Origin: Oceanospirillum sanctuarii
GTDB taxonomy: Bacteria; Pseudomonadota; Gammaproteobacteria; Pseudomonadales; Halomonadaceae
Length of the DNA stretch: 64,000 bases
Reading direction: 5' to 3'
Assembly (NCBI RefSeq): GCF_002150805.1
Contig: NZ_MTBA01000001.1
Location: 703,854 to 767,853, forward strand
Part shown: one piece after another, positions 26,675-37,108 of the stretch
Position numbering within the stretch: the stretch's first letter is position 1
Layout: every line of letters begins with the position of its first letter
Program-made: the position numbers and the translations under genes
Notes under the pieces: generated by a model
The model's database searches: none
Told to the model about the DNA's origin: nothing
Seen by the model: the letters and a program-made list of their open reading frames with translations, nothing else

Positions 26675-28306
26675 TTATTGTACATCAGCAGGAATGGCCG
26701 CCTGAGTCACGACGCGGTTTCTACCGGATTCTTTGGCCTGGTAGAGTGCTTCATCACCTTTTTTGTATGTCTCAGAGACCTTGGCAGCACCCTGTTTCAG
26801 ATAAAGACCAAAGGAGGCTGTCACAAAGGCAGATGCCGAGTTGTAACGGTGTTCGATCTCAAGAGACTCGATCGCCGCGCGGAGTGATTCAGCAACATCT
26901 TCAGCCTGCTGCTGGTTGCCGGCTTTGTAGAGCAACGCAAACTCCTCACCACCGAGGCGATACGCGAGAGCAGACAGCTTCTTGGCAAATGCAGAAACAC
27001 AACCGCCAATTCTGATCAGAACATCATCACCAGCCTGATGACCATAGTTGTCGTTGTAGCCTTTGAAGTGATCCACATCGAAGATCAAAAAAGCAAGATA
27101 GCCATCCGATTGAGCAACTTCTGCGGACACGCCTGCAAACGCTTCGTTAAAGTGGCGGCGGTTATAGAGCCCGGTCATCGGGTCTGTTACCGACAACTCC
27201 TCGATATACTTTTTATCCGTAATATCCTGACGAATCGCCGTATAGCCAACAATGATACCGTTGGCGTCAAAGAGGGGATCGATATGCACATCCACCCAGT
27301 AATGAGTACCGTTTTTTTTGCGATTTTTTAACTCGCCCTGCCAGCTTTTGCCGGCACTGATGGTTTGCCAGAGCTCTTTATAGATGGCGTTTTTCATATC
27401 CGGATGGCGAACAATATTGTGATTACGACCAATCAGCTCTTCACGGCTGTAACCTGAGATATCACAAAAAGCCTGACTCACACTTCGGATAATGCCAAAT
27501 TCATCGGTACTGGAAGTGATAATGTAACGATCGACAGTTTCCGCGTAGTTCTGAATCTGCTTATATCGGATACGGTTACTGACCTGAGTAACTAAGCGAC
27601 TGGCCAACTCCTCCCGGGAGAAAGGCTTAACAACAAAATCGTTTACGCCGGACTTCAACAACTTGGCATCAAAAGCAGGTCCTTGCTCGACCAGGGTAAA
27701 TAGAACAGGTAAAGCCAGCTCATCATGTTCGTTTCGGATTGCGCTGACCAGGTCTAATCCGGAGCCATCATTGGCCAGTTGCTGATCACACACTACCAGT
27801 GCGATATCTTTATGAATTTCAAGCTCGGCTTTTGCCTGTTCAAGACTGGAAACAAAAATCAGGTTGAAACGATAGGGAAGCAGGTGATTTGCGACTATGG
27901 ATGATTCTTTGTCGCAGCCATTGGCAACCAGTACCTTCATACCCTGAGTAAACAGCATCAATTCCGCCAGACGAACCGCATAGGTAATATCATTGCGGCT
28001 CTCTTTAATGACATAGTCGACTATGGGCAGAGAGGTGATAGAAGCCTGCAAACTATCGGCAAAAGAACCGGTCAGAGAAACAACAGGAATATCCAGACCA
28101 ATCAGCTTGTAGATCACTTCGCCGCTGCTGGCATCGGGCAGCACGAGATCTGCAATCGCTACAAAGTATTGATTCTGTTCCAACAGCTCAATCATCTCCG
28201 CCATGGTTGCCGCATGATGCACTTCAAAATAGTTATTAACTGCCAGTTCACGGGAGATGGCTTTAGCAAAAAGTTTACTATCTTCAATCAGCAAAAGTTT
28301 TTTCAT
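26675..28306 (-). CDS. Response regulator diguanylate cyclase (REC-REC-PAS-GGDEF)
   Basis: 543 residues. Receiver 1 (about 3-118) has acidic pocket E8/D9 and phospho-acceptor D53; receiver 2 (about 123-240) has D174 but a degenerate acidic pair. A PAS domain with PAC (about 260-370) precedes a GGDEF domain (about 372-535) with active loop GGEEF (452-456). No RxxD inhibition site is found five residues upstream, so the cyclase may not be product-inhibited. Divergent from a hybrid histidine kinase ending in an HPt domain, the likely phosphate donor (inference). Confidence 0.9.
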   Translation of the reverse strand: MKKLLLIEDSKLFAKAISRELAVNNYFEVHHAATMAEMIELLEQNQYFVAIADLVLPDASSGEVIYKLIGLDIPVVSLTGSFADSLQASITSLPIVDYVIKESRNDITYAVRLAELMLFTQGMKVLVANGCDKESSIVANHLLPYRFNLIFVSSLEQAKAELEIHKDIALVVCDQQLANDGSGLDLVSAIRNEHDELALPVLFTLVEQGPAFDAKLLKSGVNDFVVKPFSREELASRLVTQVSNRIRYKQIQNYAETVDRYIITSSTDEFGIIRSVSQAFCDISGYSREELIGRNHNIVRHPDMKNAIYKELWQTISAGKSWQGELKNRKKNGTHYWVDVHIDPLFDANGIIVGYTAIRQDITDKKYIEELSVTDPMTGLYNRRHFNEAFAGVSAEVAQSDGYLAFLIFDVDHFKGYNDNYGHQAGDDVLIRIGGCVSAFAKKLSALAYRLGGEEFALLYKAGNQQQAEDVAESLRAAIESLEIEHRYNSASAFVTASFGLYLKQGAAKVSETYKKGDEALYQAKESGRNRVVTQAAIPADVQ

Positions 28307-28530
28307 AGTGACCCAAACAAAGTCTTGTCTAAAATAGAGTTAGGAGCCACCTGGAACAGGCTTTTGCTGGCATCCATTTGATTCATGCTAAAGTAGCGAA
28401 ATATTAAAAAAAAGCATCATCGAATGTTTTTTTGTTTATAAGTATCTTATCATGCAAATCCCGTACATCTTGCAAGGTTTTATTGCTCACTAGCGCTTGA
28501 TTTTTAAGATTTATTTACTCAGAGATTGCG

Positions 28531-31500
28531 ATGGTTAAAACAGCGACAACCCGAACATTAACCCAAAGATTGACGGGTTGCCTGAATCGCCCTCTGATCC
28601 GCAACTCCCTGCTGATCACGACCCTTTCAGCCCTGATGCTGCTTTTTCTGGCGGCATACCTGACCGTAGACAAACTTAAGAAGCTACAGCTTTTCAGTCA
28701 CGATCTCCAGCAGGCTTACGCACTGCAAAACACCGCGATTCTATTGGCTAAGCGCCGTGGTATTCAGGCTATTATTGGTTCCGGCGATATCGAAAGCAGC
28801 CTGCTGGCAGATAAAGCCCGCCTTGATCACATGCTGACCTACAGCCTGAAACCCCTACTGCACGACGGCGAACATCTGGAAGGTCTGCCGTTAAAACACG
28901 CCGATGAACTGAGAGACTGTCTTGCCACTAACTGCTTCGGCAACCGTGCACTGGCAGGTGAAAAAAGCTTTAACCTGCACTCGGTATATATTCGTGATCT
29001 GCTGGAAGACTCTGAAAACATACTACTCACACTGGATCGTCATCCGGACACCCTTAATGACGGTCTGATCCTTAAATCGACCCAGTTGATCATCGATACC
29101 TCTTTTTACGCAGAGTACGCAGGTCAACTAAGAGGGCGCTTTTCTGCTCGCCTTGCGGAAAGCAGCCAGCTGGACCCCGTTCAGCTGCAACAAGCCCGAA
29201 CCGCCCTTCAGGAAAGAAGTCTCGATTTCAGAGAACTGGCCCGTGATGCGATTGTTCAGGAGATGGGGTTAGCCAGTTACGCTGCGAGAAATTACCGTCA
29301 CTATCAACTGCTTCAAGAACGGGTCGACCAGCTGATTGCCGGTGGTGTCAATGTCAGCAGCACCGACTTTTTCGATACCGCAACCCGCTTTATTGAAGAC
29401 ATCCACTTTCTGAGAGACCAGATTCATCAGCATCTAAGTAATCGAATCAGCAACAGTATTGACCAACAGAACCAGCAGCTGGTCAAAATTGGCGTAGGTG
29501 CCTTTGTCCTCTTTATGGGTCTGATCAGCCTCTTATTGGCTAGATTTCATGCTGAGCACCAGAAAACCAAAATTCGTAATCTTGAACTGGGCTTTTTGAA
29601 AAAAGCTCTTGATCAACATGCCATTGTCAGCATGACAGATGCCAAAGGTGATATCACATACGTCAATAAAAAATTCAGTGCCATCAGCGGCTACGAACCT
29701 GAAGAGATTATTGGTCGTAATCATCGCATCATTAACTCTGGTGTACATAAGAAAGAATTCTTTAAGAAGCTCTGGGACAGCGTACACAACAATAAACCCT
29801 GGTCCGGCGAAGTATGTAACCGCACTAAAGAAGGCGATCTTTACTGGGTTTTTGCCACCGTATTGCCGCTTTACAACGACAAAGATGAGCTGGTATCGAT
29901 TATTTCGGTGCGTACCGACATTACCAACCAGAAACAGAGCGAAGCACTGCTACAGAAAGAGAAAGAGAAAGCGGACGCTGCAAACAAAGCTAAGAGTGAT
30001 TTTCTGGCTAACATGAGCCATGAAATTCGCACCCCGATGAATGCCATTATCGGCATGACCCACCTGGCACTTCGGGATAGCACTGATGAGAAAAACCACA
30101 ACTATCTGAACAAGATTAAGCTCTCAGCAAACAACCTACTGGATATCATCAACGATATTCTTGATTTTTCTAAGATTGAAGCAGGCAAAATTCATATAGA
30201 AGAGATTCCTTTCTCACTGAACGACACCCTGAAACAAGTCGTTGAAGTCAGTCAGGTCAGAGCCAACGAGAAACAGCTTCCGATCCGTTATTTCGCACCA
30301 GAAGATCTGGTTGGAGAGTGTGTTGGTGATCCACTGCGTATCAGTCAGATTCTGCTTAATCTGCTGAGCAATGCCGTGAAATTTACCGACAACGGCTATG
30401 TGGCACTGGATGTCCATCAATCGATTATTGACGATGAGAAGGTATCACTGACCTTCTGCGTCAGTGATACCGGTATCGGTATCTCAAAAGAGAAACAACG
30501 CTCCTTGTTTGAAGCCTTCACTCAGGAAGATACCTCAACGACCCGCCTGTACGGTGGAACCGGGCTTGGACTCTCTATCAGTCAGGAACTGGCCAGACTG
30601 ATGGGCAGTCATCTGACCGTAGAATCCGAACAGGGCGAGGGGAGTAGCTTCAGCTTCACTTTAACTCTGGATCGCTATAAAGCCGATGAAACGCCGCAAA
30701 GACCCCTGAGCGAATTGCGCGCCCTTTATATCGATGATGATCCTATTGCTCTTGCGGCCATTAAACGCCTTTTTGAAGCTCAGGGTATCCAACTTCACTG
30801 CTCCGATGATGCAAGAAGCGGTTTTGAGTTTGTCATGAAGCAAGCTCAGGATCCGCAAACGGCCCTTGACCTGGTGCTGGTTGATCAACAGATGCCGGAG
30901 ATGGATGGCACCACTATCGCCCGCGAATTGCAGCGACAACTCGCGGGGCATCAGCTGCCGAATCTGGTGCTGCTGACAGGTCGTGATGAGCATGATCTGC
31001 AATCGATTCTTGAAGAGAAACTCTTCGATACTATCTGGCTTAAGCCGGTATCTGCCTCAGAGATTCTGGATAGCCTGCAAATGTTGTTTAAACAAAACCG
31101 CAAGGGACTATCCGGCACACTCAATACGCCTCTGAACGAAAACAACATCCACCAGCTGCTCGGGGCAAAAGTACTGGTTGCCGAAGACAACCTGATCAAT
31201 CAGGAAGTGATTACCGGCTTGTTAGAGCCTTATGGTCTGGAATTAACCATCGTTGAAAACGGTCAGGAGGCGATAGACGCCATCAAGGAAAACAGTTACG
31301 ACCTGATTCTGATGGATGTCCAGATGCCGGTTATGGATGGCCTGGAGGCAACCCGCCAGATCTGCAGCCTGGGACTGATCAAACAGCCTCCAATTATTGC
31401 AATGACAGCAAACGCTATGGAAAGTGACCGTCAGGACTGCCTTCGTGCAGGCATGTCAGATCACCTTAGCAAACCAATTGACCCATCACGGCTGCAAAGC

Positions 31501-32226
31501 ATGCTTTATCAATGGCTTAAAAGGGAAGAGGGCTCAATCGCCATAATTGAGAGCAAGAAACAGCTGCAACCGGATACCAACGACCAGCAGATGCCCCCTT
31601 GCTTTATTGAGGGCGTAAATATGGCCGTTGCCTTTGCATCGGCAAATAAAGACCCGCGTCTGCTTCAAAAGCTCTTCAGCTCATTTGTTGACCAGTACCG
31701 TGAAATAGAGTTGGCTGAAGCCCGTCCGGATGAACTGGCAAGGCAGCTACATACCCTCAAAGGACTTGCGGGAACCCTAGGTATGAGTGAGCTTCATATC
31801 CTTGCCTCAACACTTGAACAAGAACATAAAAAACAAGGCCACATCGAGCCAGATCGGATAAAGCTGATCGTTCGTGAAGTTTCCCGACTGATAGCTTCTA
31901 TTGATAACTGCCTGAATGAACATGGCGAATCACCTAAGATGGAAGAGATCATAGAAACACCAGACATTTCACCGGCTGAAAATGATCTTTCCATGCACCA
32001 ACCCAGAATTGAAAACGAGCCTCATACCAGAACCAGTGAGATCGCCGATAAGCTACTGGCACAGCTGTCTGATGGAGATTCCGAGGCTCAGGAAACTGCT
32101 CTTGAATTTATGCTCGCGATGCAGGAGACAGCACAAGCCGCTGAAGCCGCTCAGATTCTTGAACTGACCGATAGTTTTGATTTTGATCGGGCGCTGACAA
32201 TTCTGAAATCGTTGGAACTGAACTAA
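28531..32226 (+). CDS. Hybrid sensor histidine kinase (NIT-PAS-HisKA-HATPase-REC-REC-HPt)
   Basis: 1231 residues. A membrane helix (about 25-46) opens a periplasmic NIT-like helical sensor (about 50-315, nitrate/nitrite-sensing fold), closed by a second helix (about 322-340). Then come PAS/PAC (about 355-470), HisKA with phospho-histidine H497 in [10 protein letters not shown], and HATPase with N, D and GTGLGLS boxes. Receiver 1 has D785, receiver 2 D929, and the HPt has H1074 in LHTLKGLAG. This is a BarA/GacS-like phosphorelay with one extra receiver. The NIT call rests on the helical pattern and [14 protein letters not shown]-like start, so the ligand is uncertain. Confidence 0.88.
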   Translation: MVKTATTRTLTQRLTGCLNRPLIRNSLLITTLSALMLLFLAAYLTVDKLKKLQLFSHDLQQAYALQNTAILLAKRRGIQAIIGSGDIESSLLADKARLDHMLTYSLKPLLHDGEHLEGLPLKHADELRDCLATNCFGNRALAGEKSFNLHSVYIRDLLEDSENILLTLDRHPDTLNDGLILKSTQLIIDTSFYAEYAGQLRGRFSARLAESSQLDPVQLQQARTALQERSLDFRELARDAIVQEMGLASYAARNYRHYQLLQERVDQLIAGGVNVSSTDFFDTATRFIEDIHFLRDQIHQHLSNRISNSIDQQNQQLVKIGVGAFVLFMGLISLLLARFHAEHQKTKIRNLELGFLKKALDQHAIVSMTDAKGDITYVNKKFSAISGYEPEEIIGRNHRIINSGVHKKEFFKKLWDSVHNNKPWSGEVCNRTKEGDLYWVFATVLPLYNDKDELVSIISVRTDITNQKQSEALLQKEKEKADAANKAKSDFLANMSHEIRTPMNAIIGMTHLALRDSTDEKNHNYLNKIKLSANNLLDIINDILDFSKIEAGKIHIEEIPFSLNDTLKQVVEVSQVRANEKQLPIRYFAPEDLVGECVGDPLRISQILLNLLSNAVKFTDNGYVALDVHQSIIDDEKVSLTFCVSDTGIGISKEKQRSLFEAFTQEDTSTTRLYGGTGLGLSISQELARLMGSHLTVESEQGEGSSFSFTLTLDRYKADETPQRPLSELRALYIDDDPIALAAIKRLFEAQGIQLHCSDDARSGFEFVMKQAQDPQTALDLVLVDQQMPEMDGTTIARELQRQLAGHQLPNLVLLTGRDEHDLQSILEEKLFDTIWLKPVSASEILDSLQMLFKQNRKGLSGTLNTPLNENNIHQLLGAKVLVAEDNLINQEVITGLLEPYGLELTIVENGQEAIDAIKENSYDLILMDVQMPVMDGLEATRQICSLGLIKQPPIIAMTANAMESDRQDCLRAGMSDHLSKPIDPSRLQSMLYQWLKREEGSIAIIESKKQLQPDTNDQQMPPCFIEGVNMAVAFASANKDPRLLQKLFSSFVDQYREIELAEARPDELARQLHTLKGLAGTLGMSELHILASTLEQEHKKQGHIEPDRIKLIVREVSRLIASIDNCLNEHGESPKMEEIIETPDISPAENDLSMHQPRIENEPHTRTSEIADKLLAQLSDGDSEAQETALEFMLAMQETAQAAEAAQILELTDSFDFDRALTILKSLELN

Positions 32227-32482
32227 GCAGTGAGCTAAACAGGTTAAGCTGTGTTCCGAAGCTGGCAAAAAGGAAAAACAACAAGCACTGTGGAAGGAAT
32301 ATGGCAAAAGTTATTGGCATCAAGCCGAATTTACACAGCTTAGCCCCTCTATCTACAAACCGCCCAAACATTGCATAATGTATATTATGTTAAATTAGAT
32401 GATAATACAGCAGGTATTCAACCAGATCTCTTGCCAACTCCTTGCCTATCCAGACTATAACCTGAACGCACATCAGTCTTGC

Positions 32483-32533
32483 TTAGCCGTAGACTCATCC
32501 ATGAGTCATTCACTCACTTTAGCTTACGGCTAA
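32483..32533. repeat. Nested inverted repeats in the 313-base gap after the hybrid kinase
   Basis: TTAGCCGTA (32483-32491) pairs with TACGGCTAA (32525-32533), and just inside the left arm GACTCAT-CC-ATGAGTC (32492-32507) forms a second perfect hairpin. They lie between convergent genes (32226 and 32540) and may be a terminator or a cruciform. The rest of the gap, 32227-32482, is AT-rich with no ORF or other signal that I can see. Confidence 0.6.
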
Positions 32534-32539
32534 AGCGGC

Positions 32540-33244
32540 TTATTTTTTCTTCTTAACGTCTTTGTGAATCTCTTTCACGACCCCTTTTGCCAACGGGATC
32601 AGAAAAATATCACTGTTCTCGATCTCATCTGGGGTAATGCCCATGATGTAGGCATTGCTCAGACGAAACTCTTCTTTAGAACGGTAGCTGACATAAGTTT
32701 GCCAGAATGGCTTATCTTTACGGTTACGGGCATCAATCTGCAGGTTCAAAACCGGCTTAACCTCATACACCTTGGTATTCATTAGCTTGCCACCAAGTGT
32801 CGTCTCAGATTTTGAGCCGTAATAGATATTGCCGTAAAGGTCCATGGTTGCACCCTTAAACTTCTTATAGGTGAAACGCACTTCGCTCAGCTCAGCGTTA
32901 TCGTTGTAAACCATGTTGATATCAGCATCTTCAGACGCAACCAACGGAATACCTGTCGCCTGACGAATCCCCTGAACCAGAATCTGTTCAAACTCTTTCA
33001 GCTGAGCTTCAACTTTTTTCTGTTCTTCCGGATCCATCGCCTTATCCAGCGAATCAGCCAACTTCTGCAGCTTGGTCAACGCACCAAGATCGCCGCTTTG
33101 CGCTTCATCAGCACCATCGCGCAATGGCTCAACATCGATACGAATCGTTTGCAGGTGAACATCACCTTGATAGTTATGGGTTAATGGCTGACTGGCACAG
33201 CCTGCAAGCACTAACGCTGCCGCAATTGCAAATACGCGCAACAT
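32540..33244 (-). CDS. Conserved outer-membrane-type lipoprotein, function unknown
   Basis: 234 residues with a lipoprotein signal peptide (LVLAGC, cysteine at 15). The +2 residue is Ala, so Lol sorting to the outer membrane is expected. The mature part holds a short helical stretch (about 45-90) and a beta-rich domain that ends in a Lys-rich tail (KDVKKKK). It resembles DUF3313/curli-related lipoproteins only vaguely; I do not recognise the family. ATG 33244 has AGGAGA eight bases upstream; the frame opens seven codons earlier. Single gene, convergent with the kinase. Confidence 0.75.
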   Translation of the reverse strand: MLRVFAIAAALVLAGCASQPLTHNYQGDVHLQTIRIDVEPLRDGADEAQSGDLGALTKLQKLADSLDKAMDPEEQKKVEAQLKEFEQILVQGIRQATGIPLVASEDADINMVYNDNAELSEVRFTYKKFKGATMDLYGNIYYGSKSETTLGGKLMNTKVYEVKPVLNLQIDARNRKDKPFWQTYVSYRSKEEFRLSNAYIMGITPDEIENSDIFLIPLAKGVVKEIHKDVKKKK

Positions 33245-33455
33245 TTTCGGGTTCTCCTGGAACATTTATTTTTGGAAGTACTATTTCACGTTTTCAAGCG
33301 CAAAATATTAATCAAACTATAGCCATTTTTTATTTTTGAATCATTGAGTTATCGCGGCTTAAGCAATAAATGTTCATTTTTACCGCCACATTACAGATTC
33401 CTATACCACCAAGCTGAAAATTTCCTCAGAAATGGAAAATCTAACCTGACGCAGA

Positions 33456-33476
33456 TCATGTTATGTTGTAACATTA
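33456..33476. promoter_or_regulatory. Zur-box-like palindrome upstream of znuA
   Basis: ATGTTA-TGTTG-TAACAT (33458-33474) keeps the core of the Zur consensus GAAATGTTATANTATAACATTTC. It lies about 115 bases before znuA in the 344-base gap 33245-33588, which otherwise shows only AT-rich promoter-like sequence. Zinc-dependent repression of the znu genes is inferred. Confidence 0.65.
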
Positions 33477-33588
33477 GCTTTCTGATCAGGCTGAGTTTTA
33501 AGTCCCAATACAAAACCTGCCTCTACCCGTCTTTTAATATCTGAATCTTTCGCACCGACTGCTTACTGGTGCAGGAGTTTACTGTTTC

Positions 33589-34578
33589 ATGTACCGGATC
33601 TTTGCTGATCAAATTCATGCTGTTTTTGTAAAGAGCATTATTCTTCTTGCGGCGGTTTTATGCGCTGGTATCGCAACAGCCGCTGATAAACCTTTGGTTT
33701 TTGTCAGTGTGACGCCACAAAAATACCTGCTGGAAAAAGTGGCGGGAGATACCATTCAGATCGAAGTATTGGTTCAGCCCGGTCATAACCCCCATAGCTA
33801 TGATCCAACAGCACGTCAGATGGCACGACTGGCTAAAGCCAAACTGCTGATGACCACAGGGGTGCCTTTTGAGCAGGTCTGGCTACCAAGAATTCGTCGC
33901 TTAAACCCTGAAATGGCTATCATCGATACTCTGGAAGGTATCGTTGAACAAAAGCCGGCTTATCCTGAACATAAAGACGATCAGCATGATGAAACTGCTC
34001 ATGATGATCACGACGAACATTCCCATGAAGCCCATGAACATGAAGAAAAGCACGGACATAAAGATCATGACCATGAGGGACACGACCATGATAGTGATGA
34101 TCCTCATGTCTGGATGGACCCGATAAAGGCAACTGCACAGGCTCGTATTATGGCCAACGCATTGAAAGCGGCTCAGCCTCAGCATGCAGCAATCTATGAG
34201 CAGAACTATCAGCAGTTGGCTTCTGAATTTAAAGCCCTCGACCACGAGATCCACGAAGCTCTGGAAAATTACGAAGGTCGCACCTTTATGGTTTTCCACC
34301 CGGCGTGGGGACATTTTGCAGCCCGTTATCATATTGAGCAGGTTGCCATTGAATACCAAGGCAAATCCCCTTCCGCCCGCCAGCTGGTTAGCCTGTCAGA
34401 GAAGGCCAAAGCCGAACAGATTAAAGTGATTCTGGTGCAGGAACAGTTCAACCAGAAACCGGCAGAAAGAATTGCAGATAATATCGGTGCACGCGTGGTT
34501 AAAGCAGATCCCCTGCCTGAAAACCTGCCTCTTGCGATCCGTCAACTCAGCCAACAACTGCTGGAGTCCTGGCAATAA
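33589..34578 (+). CDS. znuA: Zinc ABC transporter periplasmic binding protein ZnuA
   Basis: 329 residues: signal peptide (about 1-31, cut near IATAADK) and cluster A-I metal-binding fold with ligand residues H66 (PGHNPHSYDP), H in VFHPAWGHFA and the distal acid. Between the lobes lies a His/Asp/Glu loop of about 50 residues (about 125-175, 20 or so His) ending in DDPHVWMDP, typical for zinc and not manganese binders. Translationally coupled to znuC (TAATG). Confidence 0.92.
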   Translation: MYRIFADQIHAVFVKSIILLAAVLCAGIATAADKPLVFVSVTPQKYLLEKVAGDTIQIEVLVQPGHNPHSYDPTARQMARLAKAKLLMTTGVPFEQVWLPRIRRLNPEMAIIDTLEGIVEQKPAYPEHKDDQHDETAHDDHDEHSHEAHEHEEKHGHKDHDHEGHDHDSDDPHVWMDPIKATAQARIMANALKAAQPQHAAIYEQNYQQLASEFKALDHEIHEALENYEGRTFMVFHPAWGHFAARYHIEQVAIEYQGKSPSARQLVSLSEKAKAEQIKVILVQEQFNQKPAERIADNIGARVVKADPLPENLPLAIRQLSQQLLESWQ

Positions 34579-35324
34579 TGGGCCGTTTTGCGAAAAATAT
34601 TGTTGAGTTTGATAGCGTCAGTTTTCGCTATCAGGCCTCCCCTGTTCTGAATAAAGTCACCCTCGCGGTTCGTGAAGGTGAATTTCTCGGGCTGGTAGGC
34701 CCCAATGGCGGCGGTAAAAGTACGCTGCTCAAACTCATCATGGGGCTGATCAAGCCCGACGAAGGTTCGGTGCGTATTTTTGGTACATCACCAAAGAAAG
34801 CCTCGCGCCGCGTCGGTTATGTGCCTCAGTTCGCAAAATTCCCTAACGATTTCCCGATTACCGTTGAAGAAACCGTGCTTATGGGGCGGATTCAACCCGG
34901 TCGTCTCTGGCAGCGCTACAGCAAAGAAGATCGGAAAATTGCTCACAAAGTGATGTCGGAAACCGGTGTAGCCGAGTTCGCGAGCCGTACCATTGATCAG
35001 CTCTCCGGCGGTCAGCTGCAAAGAGTTTTGATCGCCCGTGCACTGGCAACAGAACCCGAACTACTGCTGTTAGATGAGCCAACGGCCAGTGTCGATTCTC
35101 ATCAGGAGAAAGGTGTCTTTGAACTCTTCAAAGAGTTGAATAAGCGTATGTCGATCATCGTGATCTCTCACGATATCGGTTTTATCACAGATTACGTGGA
35201 TCGGGTTGCCTGTCTGAATAAAGAGCTGCTTTGCCATGAAACCCACGCCATTACACCGGATGTGATTGAGCAGATGTACGGTGATCACGTGCACATGATT
35301 CACCACCACTCCCACGCGATCTGA
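34578..35324 (+). CDS. znuC: Zinc ABC transporter ATP-binding protein ZnuC
   Basis: 248 residues with Walker A GPNGGGKST (41-49), signature LSGGQLQR, Walker B LLLLDEP and switch histidine in IVISHDIGFI. The C-terminus is His-rich (HVHMIHHHSHAI), common in ZnuC. Start overlaps the znuA stop by one base. Confidence 0.92.
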   Translation: MGRFAKNIVEFDSVSFRYQASPVLNKVTLAVREGEFLGLVGPNGGGKSTLLKLIMGLIKPDEGSVRIFGTSPKKASRRVGYVPQFAKFPNDFPITVEETVLMGRIQPGRLWQRYSKEDRKIAHKVMSETGVAEFASRTIDQLSGGQLQRVLIARALATEPELLLLDEPTASVDSHQEKGVFELFKELNKRMSIIVISHDIGFITDYVDRVACLNKELLCHETHAITPDVIEQMYGDHVHMIHHHSHAI

Positions 35325-35348
35325 CGGCTAACGCTACCTGAGATAACA

Positions 35349-36188
35349 ATGATGGAATTCTTTTCAGCCCTGACTGAACAAACTTTTCTGCAGAACGCTC
35401 TGATTGCCGGTGTTCTTGCCAGCATCGCCTGCGGCCTGATCGGCACCTATGTGGTTGTGATGCGTATCAGCTACCTTGCAGGTGGTATCGCACACTCGGT
35501 TATGGGCGGCATGGGGCTGGCCTATTATCTTGGCGGCTCACCTTTCATTGGCGCTCTGATCGCTGCCGTTGTTTCTGCCTTAATTATCGGTTGGGTGAAA
35601 CTCTACTGGCAGGAACGGGAAGACACCTTAATCGGCGCACTCTGGGCATCGGGTATGGCGATAGGCGTACTCTTTATCAGCCAGACGCCGGGCTATCAGG
35701 TGGATCTGATGAGCTATCTGTTCGGTAATATCCTGCTGGTTGCTAAGGGGGATCTTTGGCTGATGGCGGGAATGGATGCCGTAATTATCGCGGCAATTGC
35801 CCTGCTCTATCGTCCGTTTCAGGCCGTTGCCTTTGATGCCCAGTTCGCCCGCCTGAGAGGCTTGCCGGTCAACTTTCTTTACTTGCTGCTGCTTTGCATC
35901 GTGGCTCTGACCGTTGTTCTGATGATTCAGGTTGTCGGTCTTATTCTGGTAATTGCCCTGCTGACACTTCCTGCTGCTATCGCAGGCCACTACACCAAAA
36001 CACTGGGCAGCATGATGGCTTTGGCATCGCTTCTTGGTCTTGCCTTTACCTCTGGTGGTTTGGCGATCTCTTATCAGCCAGATCTGCCCGCCGGTGCCTG
36101 CATCATCCTGCTGGCAGCTGCAACTTTTATCATTTCTGCTATAGTAGCCGCCCGTAAAAAGCCTCTGGAGACTGAAGCAGAGGCCTGA
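35349..36188 (+). CDS. znuB: Zinc ABC transporter permease ZnuB
   Basis: 279 residues with eight to nine membrane helices of the ABC-3 family (AGGIAHSVMGGMGLAYYLG loop, DLMSYLFGNILLV). Forms the inner-membrane channel with ZnuC. Either of two adjacent ATG codons (35349, 35352) may start it; 24 bases after znuC. Confidence 0.92.
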   Translation: MMEFFSALTEQTFLQNALIAGVLASIACGLIGTYVVVMRISYLAGGIAHSVMGGMGLAYYLGGSPFIGALIAAVVSALIIGWVKLYWQEREDTLIGALWASGMAIGVLFISQTPGYQVDLMSYLFGNILLVAKGDLWLMAGMDAVIIAAIALLYRPFQAVAFDAQFARLRGLPVNFLYLLLLCIVALTVVLMIQVVGLILVIALLTLPAAIAGHYTKTLGSMMALASLLGLAFTSGGLAISYQPDLPAGACIILLAAATFIISAIVAARKKPLETEAEA

Positions 36189-36226
36189 TTCTCTAAATTC
36201 TGACACCTAATTTTTAAGGCTCCATC

Positions 36227-36673
36227 ATGACAAGCGCAGCGTTTAACTGGAAACAGGTCGAAAAGGCCGAACTGAATCAAACCTTCGATCTGGACACTGC
36301 ACTTAGCCATCTGAAATTCAATGAAGACGGCCTGATTCCTGCCATTGCCCAACAGTTCGACAGTGGTGAAGTGGTGATGATGGCCTGGATGAATCTGGAT
36401 TCCATTAAAGAAACCCTTAAAAACCAGCGCGTTTGCTACTGGTCCCGTTCCCGTCAGGCCTACTGGCGCAAAGGTGAATCCTCTGGTCAGGTACAACACC
36501 TGAAAGAGATGCGCGTTGATTGCGATGGCGACACCCTGTTGCTTCTGGTTGACCAAATCGGCCCAGCCTGCCACACCGGTCGCCGCAGCTGCTTTTATGC
36601 GGTAGCGGATGAGGCTAGCTTGCGTGTTGATTCCGAGCCTATGATCAGCCCGGAAGAACTTTACGGTAAGTAA
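36227..36673 (+). CDS. hisI: Phosphoribosyl-AMP cyclohydrolase HisI
   Basis: 148 residues catalysing the third step of histidine synthesis (opening of the adenine ring of PR-AMP). Metal-site residues are complete: DCDGD (98-102, with C99), C115 in ACHTG and C122 in SCFY, so it should need zinc and Mg2+. It is monofunctional; the HisE domain fused in E. coli HisIE is absent and no hisE follows. It starts 38 bases after znuB on the same strand, without an obvious terminator between, so it may be read from the Zur-controlled zinc operon. Confidence 0.92.
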   Translation: MTSAAFNWKQVEKAELNQTFDLDTALSHLKFNEDGLIPAIAQQFDSGEVVMMAWMNLDSIKETLKNQRVCYWSRSRQAYWRKGESSGQVQHLKEMRVDCDGDTLLLLVDQIGPACHTGRRSCFYAVADEASLRVDSEPMISPEELYGK

Positions 36674-36715
36674 TTCACGCTACTTCACCGGATCAAGATC
36701 CGTCGGTATCAGACT

Positions 36716-37108
36716 ATGAAATACCTGCTCAAGCTTTTGGTGCACTTCTATCGCTATGTGATCAGCCCTTTGCTGCCCAATCGCTGTATCTATTATCCGA
36801 CCTGTTCGAGCTATGCTCTTGAAGCTCTGGAAACCCACGGCGCGATCAAGGGCACAATTCTGGCGGTTAAAAGGATTCTCAGCTGTAATCCTTTGGCAAA
36901 AGGCGGATACGATCCGGTACCGGAAAAAGGCTGCTGGAGCAACGGTGTTCACCAGTGCGAACACTCTCATTCTGAGACGTCTGAAACCGACTCAACATCG
37001 ACTGGATCCATCAACAAAAGCGCTGACACAATCAATAAAAGCACCGACTCCATCAACGATAAAATCACTGACGACATACAAGACACCAATACTCATGGCA
37101 AGAATTGA
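36716..37108 (+). CDS. yidD: YidD membrane-protein insertion efficiency factor, with unusual tail
   Basis: The first 75 or so residues are a standard YidD ([23 protein letters not shown], split; [17 protein letters not shown]), a small membrane-associated helper of YidC. Its usual place is between rnpA and yidC; here it stands alone near hisI. Residues from about 85 to 130 are an added low-complexity Ser/Thr/Asp/Asn tail with an imperfect repeat ([18 protein letters not shown]). The tail's last 14 bases overlap the next gene. Confidence 0.85.
   Translation: MKYLLKLLVHFYRYVISPLLPNRCIYYPTCSSYALEALETHGAIKGTILAVKRILSCNPLAKGGYDPVPEKGCWSNGVHQCEHSHSETSETDSTSTGSINKSADTINKSTDSINDKITDDIQDTNTHGKN

Noticed and set aside
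33245-36673. zur gene within the zinc cluster
   Set aside because: All frames between and around znuA, znuC and znuB are accounted for; no Fur-family gene is present in the cluster.
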